Shown in pieces: positions 11,790 through 23,597 of a stretch of 64,000 nucleotides of DNA (positions are counted from its first letter, which is position 1; each line of letters opens with the position of its first letter). A model generated the notes under the pieces. It was not told the DNA's origin. It saw only the letters and a list, made by a program, of their open reading frames with translations, and made no database searches. The stretch lies in assembly GCA_018398585.1 (NCBI GenBank), contig JAGTTD010000026.1, positions 377,001 to 441,000 of the forward strand, given 5' to 3'. This DNA comes from Simmondsia chinensis. Taxonomy: Eukaryota > Streptophyta > Magnoliopsida > Caryophyllales > Simmondsiaceae. The position numbers and the translations under genes were made by a program.

Positions 11790-12131
11790 TTTAGAACTGT
11801 GTTTAGTTGAATTCTCATACAATGCTTCACTCAAAAAATCAAATGAAAAGAAGTCCTCAAGTATTCAACTTTATCATCATACAAAGGTTGATCTTATCTG
11901 CAATGCATTTATTAATCTGAGAAACCTTAGCAAAAACATTCATTGAATTACATGCCACAATTTAGAACTGTGTTTAGTTGAATTCTCATACAATGTTTCG
12001 CTCAAAAAATCAAATGAAAAGAAGTCCTAAAGTATTCAACTTTACCATCATACAAAGGTTGATCTTATCTGCAATGCATTTATTAATCTGAGAAACCTGA
12101 GCAAAAACATTCATTGAATTACATGCCACAA
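11790..12131. repeat. 171-bp tandem duplication in the Copia 3' region
   Basis: Two adjacent copies, 11790-11960 and 11961-12131, start TTTAGAACTGTGTTTAGTTG and end CATGCCACAA. They are nearly identical. The duplication lies between the RNase H remnant and the 3' LTR, outside the protein-coding part. Confidence 0.85.
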
Positions 12132-12306
12132 TTAGATAGATGATTCTCGCATTTAATATTATTGCACTTTGTCTTGATGAACACCACATGACAAAGGGCT
12201 TCAATATAGATGGTTGATCACAGCTATCCCGAGCCTCACCTTTTTGAGACTATTTACTTATCCAAATTTCCAAGACCTAGAACCTAATGCCTACATAGTT
12301 GTTTGA

Positions 12307-14040
12307 TCACTCTAGAATTAAGATTTTTCGCAGTTCAACAGTGTTCTTTTCAAGCATATCGTTAACAAAATTCCTCTTAACAACTAAGTGTTTAGTCCTA
12401 TCATGAAAAACAGGGTTTTTACACAAAGCAAGGGCCGATTGACTGTCTGAAAACAGTAAAGGAGGCCCGTAATCAAGGTTAATTTCTGACAGCAGGCCCC
12501 TCAACTAGACAGCTTCTTTAATAGCTTCTGTTAGGGCCTCGAATTTAGCCTCTGCTGTTGACAGAGCAGTCACAGGCTGCAACTTAGACTTCCAACAGAT
12601 GGCTCCACCATTTAGAGTATAAAGGTAAGCACTAGTTGACCTTCTTTTATCTAAGACTCCCCCTAAATCAGAATCGGTGTAACCTATCAGCCTAAGGTCT
12701 GTTTCTGACCTACCAAAAGTAAGTCTCAGTTTATAGGTTTGTTTAATGTACCGCAACAGCCACTTAACCCCATCCCAATGTTCCTTTCCTGGGTTACTCA
12801 TAAACCTAGACAAAACACTTAAAGGGAAAGCTAAATCTGGATGCGTACAAGTCATAGCATACATTAGAGAACCTATAACATTAGCATATGGGACTCTTTC
12901 CATCTGTTTCTTATCAATTTCATTCGAAGGACACTGTTCAACTGAGTATTTGTACTGATTTGCTAAGGGCAACTTCACAGGTTTACAATCTGACATATTA
13001 AACCTATCTAATACCTTTTCCAAATACCTTTGTTGTGACAGATGCACTGTTCCAGCAGCAAGATCCCTGGTAATTTCCATTCCAAGTATTTTCTTGGCCT
13101 TCCCTAGATCTTTCATATCGAACTCAGCAGAAAGCATTAGCTTTAAATCATTAATATAGTTCATAGATCTACTAGCCAGGAGCATGTCATCAACATAGAT
13201 CAGTAAATATAGTACATCAACAGTATCAGCATGTTTGAAGTAAAAACAAGTGTCGTGTATTGATCTACTAAAGCCCCTACTTCTCATAAATTGGTCGAAA
13301 TGTTTGTACCACTGCCTAGGGGATTGTTTCAGGCCATACAAAGATCTCTTAAGTAGACAAACATGATTCTCACAGCCAGGTTCAGTAAAACCCTCAGGCT
13401 GGGTCATAAAAATCTCTTCAACCAGTTCACCATGAAGGAAAGCTGTGGTAACATTCATTTGTTCCAAAAAAAGACTGAACTTAGCAGTTAGTGCCATAAT
13501 TATTCTTATGGTGGTATGTTTAACAACGGGAGAAACGATCTCATTATAATCTACCCCTTCTATTTGTGAAAAACCTTTTGCAACTAGTCTAGCCTTGAAC
13601 CTTGGCTGTCCAGAAGATGTATCAGGTTCTTTTACCTTATAGATCCACTTAGAACCTACCAACTTCCTACCCATAGGTTTAGGAACCAAAACGCAGGTTT
13701 TGTTCCTTTTGAGGCTCTCCATTTCCTCTTTCATGGCTTTAAGCCACTGTTCAGAGATAGCCCCTCTAATGGCCTGTGAATAGGTGAGAGGTTCTGACTC
13801 TACATACTCTAGGGCAGTGTTTAGGGCAAATGCAATATAATCAGCAATCCCAAACCTGATAGGTGCCCTAGTTTCTCTCCTCTCCCTATCCCTTGCTAGT
13901 TGGCAGTTTGATAGGTCTATATGTTCAATGGTTTCTTGAGGTTCAGTGCTCCCTTCAGCACTGTCAGTTACCTCTTCTTCAGAATCTAAGGCCTGGTTTT
14001 CCCAGTATGTAGGCTCTGGTGGGCTGATCTCAAACTCATA
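12307..14040 (-). pseudogene. Copia reverse transcriptase and RNase H remnant
   Basis: This encodes the Copia RT (RVT_2 type) followed by RNase H, which copy the element RNA into DNA. The RT region holds VGSKWIYKVK, KARLVAKGFSQ, LLKRSLYGLKQSPRQW and the catalytic YVDDM (YVDD at 13185-13196). RNase H contains YTDSDLGG and STAEAKFEAL. A TAG stop at 12505-12507 falls where the family usually has tryptophan, before LRGLLSEI; the last part (12307-12504) continues in frame after it. Upstream the frame stays open to about 14040, where it is out of register with integrase. Confidence 0.9.
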
Positions 14041-15110
14041 GAGTTCATAATCAAACTTCCTAGGGTTGGAGAAGTGGCTGCTGTACCAGCAGCTACTGTT
14101 CTCTCCAAGTAGAGTATTTCCTCTTTATTAAAGGTCACATCCCTACTAATTATGATTCTGGTCCTGTTTCCATCCCTAACACCCACCCTATACCCCTTTA
14201 CACCATCCAGATAGCCTAGAAAAACACCTTTTATAGCCCTGGGTTCAAGTTTTCCTTCAGATTGATGTGCATACGCGGCACATCCAAAAACCTTTAAAAT
14301 AGAATAGTCGCTTGTCTTTCCAGTCCATTTTTCCTCAGGGGTTTTAAAGTCAATTGCAGAGGAGGGAGTTCTATTGATTAGATAACATGCAGTAACTACA
14401 GCCTCCCCCCAAAAGTTCTTACCAAGTCCTGATGCAAATAACATGCATCTTACCCTATCTAGGAGCGTACGGTTCATTCTCTCAGCCAATCCATTTTGTT
14501 GGGGTGTTTTTCTAACGGTGCTATGTCTTTTAATACTAGTTTGAGCACATAAACTATCAAATTCAGAGTTCATATATTCAAGTCCATTGTCAGTTCTAAG
14601 CACCTTAATCTTCCTACCTATTTGATTTTCTATAAGGTTCTTCCACCTAACAAAGGCATTAAAACATTCATATTTTGTTTTAAGTAAGTAAACCCAAACC
14701 TTCCTAGAAAAGTCATCTACCATAGATAGGAAATAGTACGCTCCACTTAAAGTGGGTACCCTAGCTAGTCCCCACAGGTCAGAGTGGATGTAATCTACTG
14801 GTGACTTAGTTATATGGATTCCAGATTTAAAAGATAGTTTATGATGTTTTCCAAATATGCATGACTCACAAAAATCAGGTTTAGACACATAACCACCTCC
14901 CAACAGTCCCCTCTTATTCAGTTCATTCAGGCCCCTCTCTGAAACATGTCCTAATTTTTTGTGTCAAAGGTTAGTTAGGTCAGCTTTTTCTGCGACAGAG
15001 CAGCCAGCAAGAACTACGTCATCTCTAAGCACATATAGACCATTCTTGACCTCCCCACTTAGCATTACAAGGGAACCCTTACGGACCTTCATTACCCCCT
15101 GTTGTGCCTT
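13986..15110 (-). pseudogene. Copia pre-integrase and integrase remnant
   Basis: It contains a GAG pre-integrase zinc domain, HKKLGHVSERG followed by CESCIFGKHHK, then the integrase core. The core has HSDLWG, VLRTDNGLEYMNSEF and RKTPQQNGLAERMNRTL, which carry the DDE residues. It would insert the DNA copy into the chromosome. A TGA replaces the tryptophan expected before HKKLGH (about 14963). Another TGA (about 15110) separates this part from protease, and a frameshift near 14050 separates it from RT. Confidence 0.9.
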
Positions 15111-16256
15111 TCAAGTCATACCAGCCAGGTCTAATTGTCCTAGAGAAATTAGGTTCCTTCTAAGTTTAGGCACATGCCCGACTCCTTCTAGGGTGAAGTC
15201 AACGCCATTTGACCCTCTAACCCTAACTGACCTTGTCCCTACTACCTTGTACTCGTGGTTGTTTCCCAATAACACCATCCCCTCAGCCACAGTTTTGTAT
15301 TTAGTAAAGAAAGATATATCTGAGGTCATATGGAAACTATACCCTGAGTCGAGTACCCACTTATGTGTAGTTAGGTCTGTAGAGGCCACTAATACTTCAG
15401 CGGAATCGTATCCGTCAGTGTACTCAGTGTTATCAGTTGTGCCATTAAATTTTCTTTGGTAATCAGGACAATATCTCTTGATATGTCCTAATTTACCACA
15501 ATCATAACACTTTACTTTGCTGCAGTCCCTTCTAGGTCTAGAGTTAGATCTGTTTCTACTCTTACTCCTCCTTTTATCTTTATTATTGTAATTATTATGG
15601 TTGTCCTGGTTGTTATCGTTGTCTCGAGTCTTTGTCCTGCCCTTAACAGACAGCCCTTCCCCACTGTTATTGTTTGGTGGATACTTCCCTTCCGTCCTAA
15701 GTTCAAGAATCTTGGATCTAAGGGCCTTGATAACATCTTTCAGCGCTATAGTATCTCGTCCATATCTAAGTGTGTCTTTGAAAGCCCTAAGGTAATTAGG
15801 TAAAGCACACAGCAACACTACAGCCAACAATTCATCAGCAATAATTACCTTAACGTTTTCCAAATCTTGACAGATTCTGTGATACTCATCTATAGAGTCT
15901 TCTAAGGGTTTAGACTCATTCACCTTAAAGGTGAAGAGTGCTTCAATACATAACATTCTGTTAAACAAAGACTCAGACTTATAAATTTCTTCTAACTTAG
16001 CCCAAATATCCACTACAGCCTTTTTAGAACGGATCTGATGAAGTACTGAATTATCTAGACTAAGTAGTAAAGAAGCATAGGCTTTATGTTCAATCTCTAG
16101 TTTCCCCTTTTCAGTTAGATAAGTAGGTTGTTCATTAGCAGGTAAAAGTGCAGTTCTAGCACCTTGTGCCATAAGGATTGCTTTCATTTTAAGTTTCCAG
16201 AGATTAAAATCATTTCTACCGTAAAATCTTTCAATATCAACTCTAGCAGATGCCAT
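15111..16256 (-). pseudogene. Copia gag and protease remnant
   Basis: An open frame of 381 codons starts MASARVDIERFYGRNDFNLW, a typical Copia gag N-terminus with a UBN2-type core. A basic, Asn- and Arg-rich linker leads to the zinc knuckle CYDCGKLGHIKRYC. The aspartic protease motif is WVLDSGYSFHMTSD, with the catalytic Asp kept. The frame ends at a TGA where the polyprotein should continue. The start ATG at about 16254-16256 lies a short distance downstream of the primer-binding site, as expected. Confidence 0.9.
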
Positions 16257-16298
16257 ATTAATTCTTTAAGACAAAGAACCTAAAGCTCTGATACCACT

Positions 16299-17249
16299 TG
16301 TTGTGATTTAGACGTATAACTTTTAGATCTTAAAGAAAACTTCGACAATGCATTATAAAATCTCAGATCTAATTTTGAACCTGTAACCGCAGTGTAGGAA
16401 GTATCAAATAACGAAAATCTGCTCAAACACACAACGACAACACCAAGATTTTACGTGGTTCAGCCTTATAATAAGGACCTACATCCACAGCTCCCTATTT
16501 CTAGGGAAGTCTCTTCTTATTAGTTAAAGTTCAAGATATTACATACCAAAGAACAACAAATAACAACTTATACAGACAAGATCCTTCAAGCTTTTAAGGT
16601 AGAAACCCTAACCGAAACAAGAACACAGAGTAAGGAGAAAGAATACTCACAACCGAAGCCAACAAGGGCTTCTTAATGCTCCAAACTACCAAGAATCGGA
16701 CTAGGAAGCCTTCACAACCACGGATTAGGAAGATCACCTTCGATCGCCTCAGAAACGAGAGAGAGAAGCGGTGGCTAATGAAAAAAGGGAGAAAATGAAG
16801 AATGATGTACGGGAACCCTAAAATGGGTGCCCTTATATAAGCACACACAAGGCAATCTGTGGCAAAGCCTCGCAGTCGATCTCAGCCGTTCACGCATCAC
16901 AAATCAATGGTCCAGATCTTCCCAAAAGAAACACAAACAGGCGCTCCAGGTGGCTGACATGTGTCAGCCATCAGTTAATAGAATTGGGAAGCTTCCTGAG
17001 GAAGCTTCGGCCAGCACAGGAAAAAGCACGGGCAGGGGCACACACAGGTAAATAAAGCAACCGGGCAGGGGCAAATTGGTCATCACATTTTATGACCTGA
17101 TTTAACATATTAAACTCTACCCTTTACATATTAAAAAATTTACAACACATGCCACTCAATATTATATCCTTTGATCTATAATATTTGAACACTACTTGAC
17201 TAATTAATAATCGATATAGTTAAGTCATATAAGGACCAATTGTACAACA
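16299..17249 (-). repeat. 5' LTR of the Copia element, with promoter
   Basis: It runs from TGTTGTGATTTAG to GTACAACA on the plus strand and directly abuts the primer-binding site at about 16286-16298. The minus-strand TATA box CTTATATAAGG at about 16829-16842 would have driven the element. Confidence 0.9.
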
Positions 17250-17639
17250 ATTTAAATAATCATTTATAAAACTCTTTAATTATTTTTATTGTTTATAAAA
17301 TATAAAGCATAAACCAAAATCTTTTAGATAACGTATAAAACAAAAAAGTGAATGTTCGTCAAATACGTTATTGAATGATTTTCAGACATAAATTTAGAGA
17401 AAAAATCTAAATAGAAATAAGCGACATAGCATTCACGTGGATTAATTGATCAATGTGGGTATCAATTTGAGAATTAAATTTTAAAAAATGTTAATTTAAA
17501 AGTATTATTTTTTGTCGAAAAATTAATATTTTTTAATAATTCATAACTTTTTAGTTTAAAAAAAATTAATTAGCCGCCCACAGTTAAATTAATATTCTGG
17601 GATGTCAACCAATTAATTTGACAAATTATTATGCATGTT

Positions 17640-20218
17640 TTTTTTTTTTTTTTTTTGATAGATAGTGGATAAAACCACAGATACAAAAATCCGGCACTCC
17701 CCAGTAAGGGAACCCGACAAGGAAAAGAAAAGAAAAGAAAAGAACAAAACACACAACAAAAGCAAAAGCTAAGCCACAAGGAAGTAAAAAAAAAAGAATA
17801 AAAGAAAAACTGGAAGGCAAACAAAAACAAAAAACAGGGGGGATAGCAAGCCCCTTGTCTATATGTACGGCACTCAGAATTCATAGCCCATCTGCAGTGC
17901 CCATCGTCCATACTTGACTCAAGGTCTTCAACCTGGCCGAGCACTCTAGCCCATAGGAGCATCAGATTCCTCTATTATGTCGCCAAGTCTTCACACAGTC
18001 TAGATTCCTTGCAATTTTGTCAGCTGCATATGGGAATTCTTCACACCATGCCTTGGTTCAGAAGCCAAGTCTCATTCTAATCGACCAGAAAATTTTGTCC
18101 TCACACCATTCTTTGTTTTCAAATACTATTTTGTTCCTAGTACCCCATAGTACCCACATCACAACAAAGAAAAGCGTCATCCAAACTTTCTTCTGAAACT
18201 TACCCTCTACACTACAGGCTAGCCACTGTTCAAAAAAATCTTTTATTGTATTAGGCATAATCCAGAGTATCCCTCACCACTTCAAAACTAAGTTCCAAAT
18301 TTTCCATGCATACATACATTCAGTAAACAGATGGTCCACAGTTTCAACCGCTATACCACAAAACGTACATCCTTTTTCCCCCTCGTCATTGATACCCTGG
18401 TTCCATAGCCTTCCTCTCGTATATATCTTTCCAAGTAGTGCCGTCCAAACTAGTATCTCAACTTGGGGTGGAGCAAGACCACACCACACGCCACATATGA
18501 GGTGATCTATAGTGGGAGTACCTATTCGATCCCATGAGACTTCTACGAAAGACTTAACCATATATGTACCTCCCTGGTTGTGGGTCCATAAGCCTGCATC
18601 TGCGTTGTCCCTTCTTGGGTGGTTGACGTTTAGTATGGCGTGAAATTCTACAAGGGCCGGTTCTTCCTTTGCCAAAAAAACGTCGCCTCCAGTTTAGCAA
18701 CCATCTCCATGTGTTCCCATCCCAGATTCCCATATCAGCAATAACGCTATTCTGTTGCACTGAGACATGAAACAACTCCGGGATCTTTTTCTCCAAGCTT
18801 TCATTTTGGCACCATCTATCCTTCTAGAATCTAACCCGGGACCCATCGCCTAGCTTGCTTTCCAGTCCAGGGGTGATTCTCCGCACATTTCTATTTAATT
18901 GTGGAATATGCACAATTGTGCTCCATGTGCTTCTATGCTTCCCATTATCGGAGATCGGTATGAGGTCACTGACTGATCCGCCGTGGATAGAACAAATGAT
19001 CCGTTTTCACAGGGTGTCACCTTCTTCTGAAAATCTCCATCACCACTTGAAAAGTAGCGTTGCGTTCTTCATTACCAAGTCGCCAACTCCCAGACCTCCC
19101 AAGTGTTTCGGACATTGTATAATCTCCCAACTAATAGTGGGACTGAATCTCTTGTCCCCGTCTCCATTCCAGAAAAATTTTCGCTGCATTTTAATGATTT
19201 TCTTACATATTGTTTTCAGCATCTTGAATATTGATAGGTAATATGTCGGTAGATTGTTGAGGACTGCCTTGATCAGCGTGAAACGTCCGGCTCTTGATAA
19301 CGATTTAGCTTTCCATCCTGACAGCTTCCCCTCAATTCGGTCGAGCACCGGTTTCTAGGTTTTTGAGAGTCTTGGGTTTGCACCAAGAGGAATGCCCAGA
19401 TACTTAGAAGGGAGACACTCAAATTTGCATCCAATTTCTGTAGCCTACCCGTCCCCATTCTTCAGTAGCTCCCACACAGTACAGAGCACTTTTGTTGTAA
19501 TTGATGTGGAGACAGGCCAGTGCTTCGAAACAACTCGTAATTTCTTTGATTTTTATTAACACATCGCAGTTGTCTCGGCAAAAAATAAGGGTGTCATCGG
19601 CGAATTGGAGGTGGGATGGCACCACCTTATTTTTCCCAATCTGGAGACCTCGTATGATTTCTTGTTCCACTCCCTGATTCAGCATTTGGTTTGGCACCTC
19701 TGACACTATAATGTAAAGTAAAGGAGAGAGCAGGTCACCCTGTCTCAGGCCTCGCTCCAATATCAAAGGGGGGGTTGGGCACCCATTGATAAGGATTGAC
19801 ATGGCCGGAGACGATATACATTTCCTAATCCATGCTTTCCATTTTTTGCTGAAACCCATGCAGAGTAAGGTGTAAATGATGAAGTTCCACTTAATAGTAT
19901 CGTAGGCCTTTTGGAAATCTAACTTGAGGAGCACATCCCTTTTCTTCTTCACTTTAAGCCAATAGACAACTTCAGTAGCTATTAATGCACCATCGAGGAT
20001 CTGTCTTCCCGAAACAAACGCGGACTGAGTTTCTCCGATGATTTCAGGCAAAACCGCAGCGAGCCTAGCACTCAATATCTTCGCGATCACTTTGTAGATG
20101 CACCCGACCATACTAATGGGTCTGAAATCATGGATGTCTACTGCCTCATTAGTTTTGGGAATAAGAGAAACCCACGTAGTGTTGGCACTAGATGGCATTG
20201 TGCGCATGTTAGTGTCGG
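17640..20218 (-). mobile_element. L1-type LINE, 5'-truncated
   Basis: A non-LTR retrotransposon on the minus strand. Its poly(A) tail appears as a T run at about 17638-17656. A 14-bp target duplication, TTATTATGCATGTT, is at 17626-17639 and 20219-20232. It is truncated within the reverse transcriptase domain, so the endonuclease and any first ORF are gone. The tail end has a small stem, GTGGTTTTATCCAC, then CTATC before the A run. Confidence 0.93.
18058..20207 (-). pseudogene. LINE reverse transcriptase and C-terminal zinc domain remnant
   Basis: The RT part (19419-20207) contains WVSLIPK, FRPISMVGCIYKVIAKIL, QSAFVSGRQILDGALI, LKLDFQKAYD, GLRQGDLLSPLLY and the catalytic FADD (19593-19604). 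A frame change leads to a region at 19040-19348 with LDRIEGKLSGWKAKSLSRAG and WEIIQCPKHLGGLGV. The C-terminal RT-associated zinc domain (about 18274-18550) has WTALLGKIYTRGRL and CTFCGIAVETVDHLFTEC. The last part (18058-18258) ends in WVLWGTRNKIVFENKEW. Several frameshifts and stops make it non-functional. Confidence 0.9.
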
Positions 20219-20312
20219 TTATTATGCATGTTAAGTGTTATCATGCATGTAGCTGTCAATTTATTATGCATGTTAAGCACAATTATCATGCATGTAGCTG
20301 TCAATTTTCATT
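20219..20312. repeat. Short tandem repeat at the LINE insertion site
   Basis: Two diverged units of about 45 bp each combine ATTATGCATGTTAAG and ATCATGCATGTAGCTGTCAA. The LINE target duplication is part of the first unit, so the LINE entered this repeat. Confidence 0.7.
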
Positions 20313-21370
20313 TTTTTGATCTACAGTGTTTAGTGTTGATTTGTACTTATTATTATAGCAGGTGTTGATTTATATCTTGGGATGTGGTTGTTGGTTTGGA
20401 ATTTTTTTTCTACTTTTGGTTTGATCTCTACCTACCCATGAGTTGTCTCAAGTTCCGCCTTTGTGGGAAGCAAGTTCTTGTACTACAAATTTTTTTCAAA
20501 ATTAAAGGAAAAATGGGCCGTTGCTGTGAATTTTGATTTTGATTTCGATTTCTTTCTTCCATTTTGAGCGTAATTATTATTAATGTTGCGGGTTCGGTTG
20601 ATTGCAGTCGGGATGAGAGTAGTTGTTTGATACATCAAAAAATAGAACCAAATAATACACCTCTGTTTGAAGCTCCCTAGTTGCATGAGGTGAGTGTTAG
20701 TAAAATACCGTTATTGAGCAACCAAAATATAACTTTAACACAATTGAAAAAATGAACTTCAAGCTATAGTAGAAATTAAGATCTCGATGTCTGGAATTAG
20801 GACCTTGAGTGTGAGGTATAATACAACGGCAGAAAATGAAAAGAGCAAAAAGAAAATATTAGACCAAAGAATTGCCGCGTTGCAAAGAGCTCCACTGTCC
20901 AAAGTCGTTTATGCCCCTATGTAGGAATAGCTTAACCAATGGCACTTTGCGCCCTAGAGTTAACACGTCGTCCACCATAGTAATGCACTCCAAGGAGATG
21001 GACAACTTGCTCAATAATGGACAGAAAAAAAAGTTATGAGAGAATAAGAATGAGTGTTTATTTTAGTGTGTCAGTCGATGCTCCAAGATGTTGAATTTAA
21101 AGGCAGAAGTTTGCCTTTCAAGCAACCATTGGATATGGAACGTGAAAGGCCGAAAATTCAGCTCCAAGTAGATGGACACGAAAGAGCAAAGAATGCAGTT
21201 TCAATTAGGAAAATAAAGGATACAGAAAGAGTGGATGTCGAAATGGGTTAAGGCACACATCTTGAGCTTGAGCCCATAATAACGGCAACAGGACAGTGGC
21301 CTTGGCTTGAGCTTGCAGCCTCGGGGAATAATTCGAGCTCAAACTTTCTTTGAAAGTATCTAAATGCCAT

Positions 21371-21453
<83 letters not shown>

Positions 21454-22225
21454 GTCAAATTGACATTCCAAGGTGAAACATAGTCAGGTTTTGACCAAAT
21501 TCACTAAGGTCCTATATAGGATACTTAAGTGATAAAGTTTTGAAACCTTAGGGTACCTCATTATATATATTAAAATGTCAAGTTATTTAGGTGATGTTTT
21601 CGATAATTATAGAAATCGCAATTTATAACTGGTCACTCGAACAAGCAAGGCCTAAAAGAACTCAAAAAAACTCGGGAACTGGAAATACAAAACAATAGAC
21701 ATCCAAGAAAACAAGGCAAAAACAATAAACATGCAAAACGGAACAGAAACAGCCATTGCATGACAATATTAGTACTGGAAGAGATGGGCTTGGAGTAGAG
21801 GAAGACGTCGAACCTTGACAAAGTTGGAGATAGATTGACAAGGGATTGGTTAAAATAACGTCTTACTCCAACCTCACAAAAAGCTCAACCATATCCAATA
21901 TATCGCCATCATAAGTCAAACCAAGCCTTTTCCTGTACTCCCATGTATGCTTTTCATCAGAAAACTTACGAACATCCTTGGTATTGTCATCCTTTCTTAT
22001 CAACTTCAAACCTCCAAATACTTAAGTACTAATTTCTCAAAAATATTTCACAAAACATATTAAAAAATACAATTACTTTTACAATATAACTAAAATAGCC
22101 ATAAGCATACGCAACCAATTAGCTCGAGTTGATGCTTTAGGCCATCTCGTTTGTTATGAATGAACCTAAAACTATCTTTCTTCACCTCTTTATAAGGGGA
22201 AAAAAAAAGCAACCAATTGGCAACA
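20313..22225. other. Intergenic DNA with a TA microsatellite
   Basis: A pure (TA)n tract of about 67 bp lies at 21383-21449. No gene, transposon end or RNA gene is recognised elsewhere in this stretch. Confidence 0.6.
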
Positions 22226-22246
22226 CACTACAACAAAAAAGGGTAA

Positions 22247-22437
22247 TTCTCGGCGCAAAAAAGCGCCGAGAATTTTATTATCGGGGCTTAGGACAAGCGC
22301 CGATAAAGAAAACGCTGAAAATAAAAGCGCCGAGAATATCGGCGCTTATAAACGCCGATACTGTATCTGCGCTTATAAGCGCCGAGAATCTCGGCGCTTA
22401 TAAGTGCCGATATATTTCGGCGTTTTTTATTGTCGAG
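22247..22437. repeat. Left subterminal repeats of CACTA 1
   Basis: Several copies of CGGCGCTTATAAGCGCCGA-like palindromes are packed here. Such subterminal motifs are the binding sites of the TNPA-type protein in En/Spm elements; binding here is inferred from position and repetition. Confidence 0.8.
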
Positions 22438-22528
22438 ATTTTTCGAATTTTTTAAATACCCTATTTTTACTTCTTAGCATGGACATTTTAAAACAGCCTG
22501 TATTGCCTATTTATTTGTGCATATTTTC

Positions 22529-22530
<2 letters not shown>

Positions 22531-22609
<79 letters not shown>
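22531..22609. repeat. Compound CA/TA microsatellite
   Basis: (CA)n at about 22531-22568 is followed directly by (TA)n to about 22609, inside CACTA 1 near its left end. Confidence 0.9.
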
Positions 22610-22610
<1 letters not shown>

Positions 22611-23597
22611 AAATTACTTAATAAAAAAATATCAACTAAACTGATAAATTTTTCATAAGATTCCGAATTCAACAATCAAAATATTATAACATTGTCAATG
22701 TACTTTGATAGTTTAATACAAAATTTAAGATTTTTTTCACTCCAAATATCAACATAATTAATCTAATAACCAAAAAAAAAAATATATATATATATACAAT
22801 GCTAACTTAGTCAAGTACATTCTTCACAAATATATCAATCAACCGAATGAGCTTGGCGTGCTTGGAGATGCAAAAAAATTTGAGGGTTCACCGTCACCTG
22901 ATCCCGATTCATCTCTACCCTGTATAGACAACACAATAATAACATTACTTATGTACAAAATATCAATCTACCAATTTACTATCACATAAATCAATAACAA
23001 TGAGCACATGAAATCATTTATCGGAACCCGTCAACCCTCAAGTGTCCACAATCCCTTTTGGAAGGGAAGTAGGAGTAGATAGAGGGAGGCCTAGGTTGTG
23101 CTGCATCTCATGACTTCCATATCATGTGATTGCCACCTATTTAGCTGCCCTCCATTCTCATTTCTATCTAGTATGTGCTTGAAGCAAATAAAGAGTCTAC
23201 AACATCTTAAGGCGACAATATAGCACATGAGATTCCACTCTCTGCCACATCTTGCAAAGCACAACACACATGATTCAAATTATATCTTGTTGTCTAAAGT
23301 TAGGCTATTCCTCATATGGGAAAAATTGAAAGAAGATTATCAATGAAGATATTAGAGAAAATATTTAGTAGAAGAAGTGTCAAAACATCCAAAAATCAAA
23401 CCATCTTATCAAGCAGCATGACAAGCATATCTGATTCAAAATTTTGCTTCACATTGTAAATTCATATAGTTTCCCAAAAGTACCAACCCCAATGCCGCCT
23501 TTTGTCTCAATCATTCACATCATCAATTTCATTAGTTACAAAGGATTAGAAAGGCAATTATTTGCATTATAGTACAAACAAATACAAATTAAATAGA

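Larger units (their letters stand above)
10638..17249 (-). mobile_element. Ty1/Copia LTR retrotransposon, full length but defective
   Basis: A 6.6 kb element on the minus strand. It has two LTRs of 948 and 951 bp and a 5-bp target duplication, ATTTA (10633-10637 and 17250-17254). The primer-binding site next to the right LTR reads TGGTATCAGAGC on the minus strand, matching initiator methionine tRNA. A purine-rich tract follows the pol remnant next to the left LTR. The order gag, protease, integrase, RT, RNase H is Copia-type. I count three in-frame stops (near 15110, 14963 and 12505) and one frameshift (near 14050). It was autonomous in design but is now inactive. By eye the LTRs differ at several percent of positions, so the insertion is not recent. 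Confidence 0.95.

Noticed and set aside
22247..22437. Regularly spaced palindromes that could suggest a CRISPR-like array
   Set aside because: They have no constant-length unique spacers, lie at a CACTA terminus, and are mirrored at the other end.
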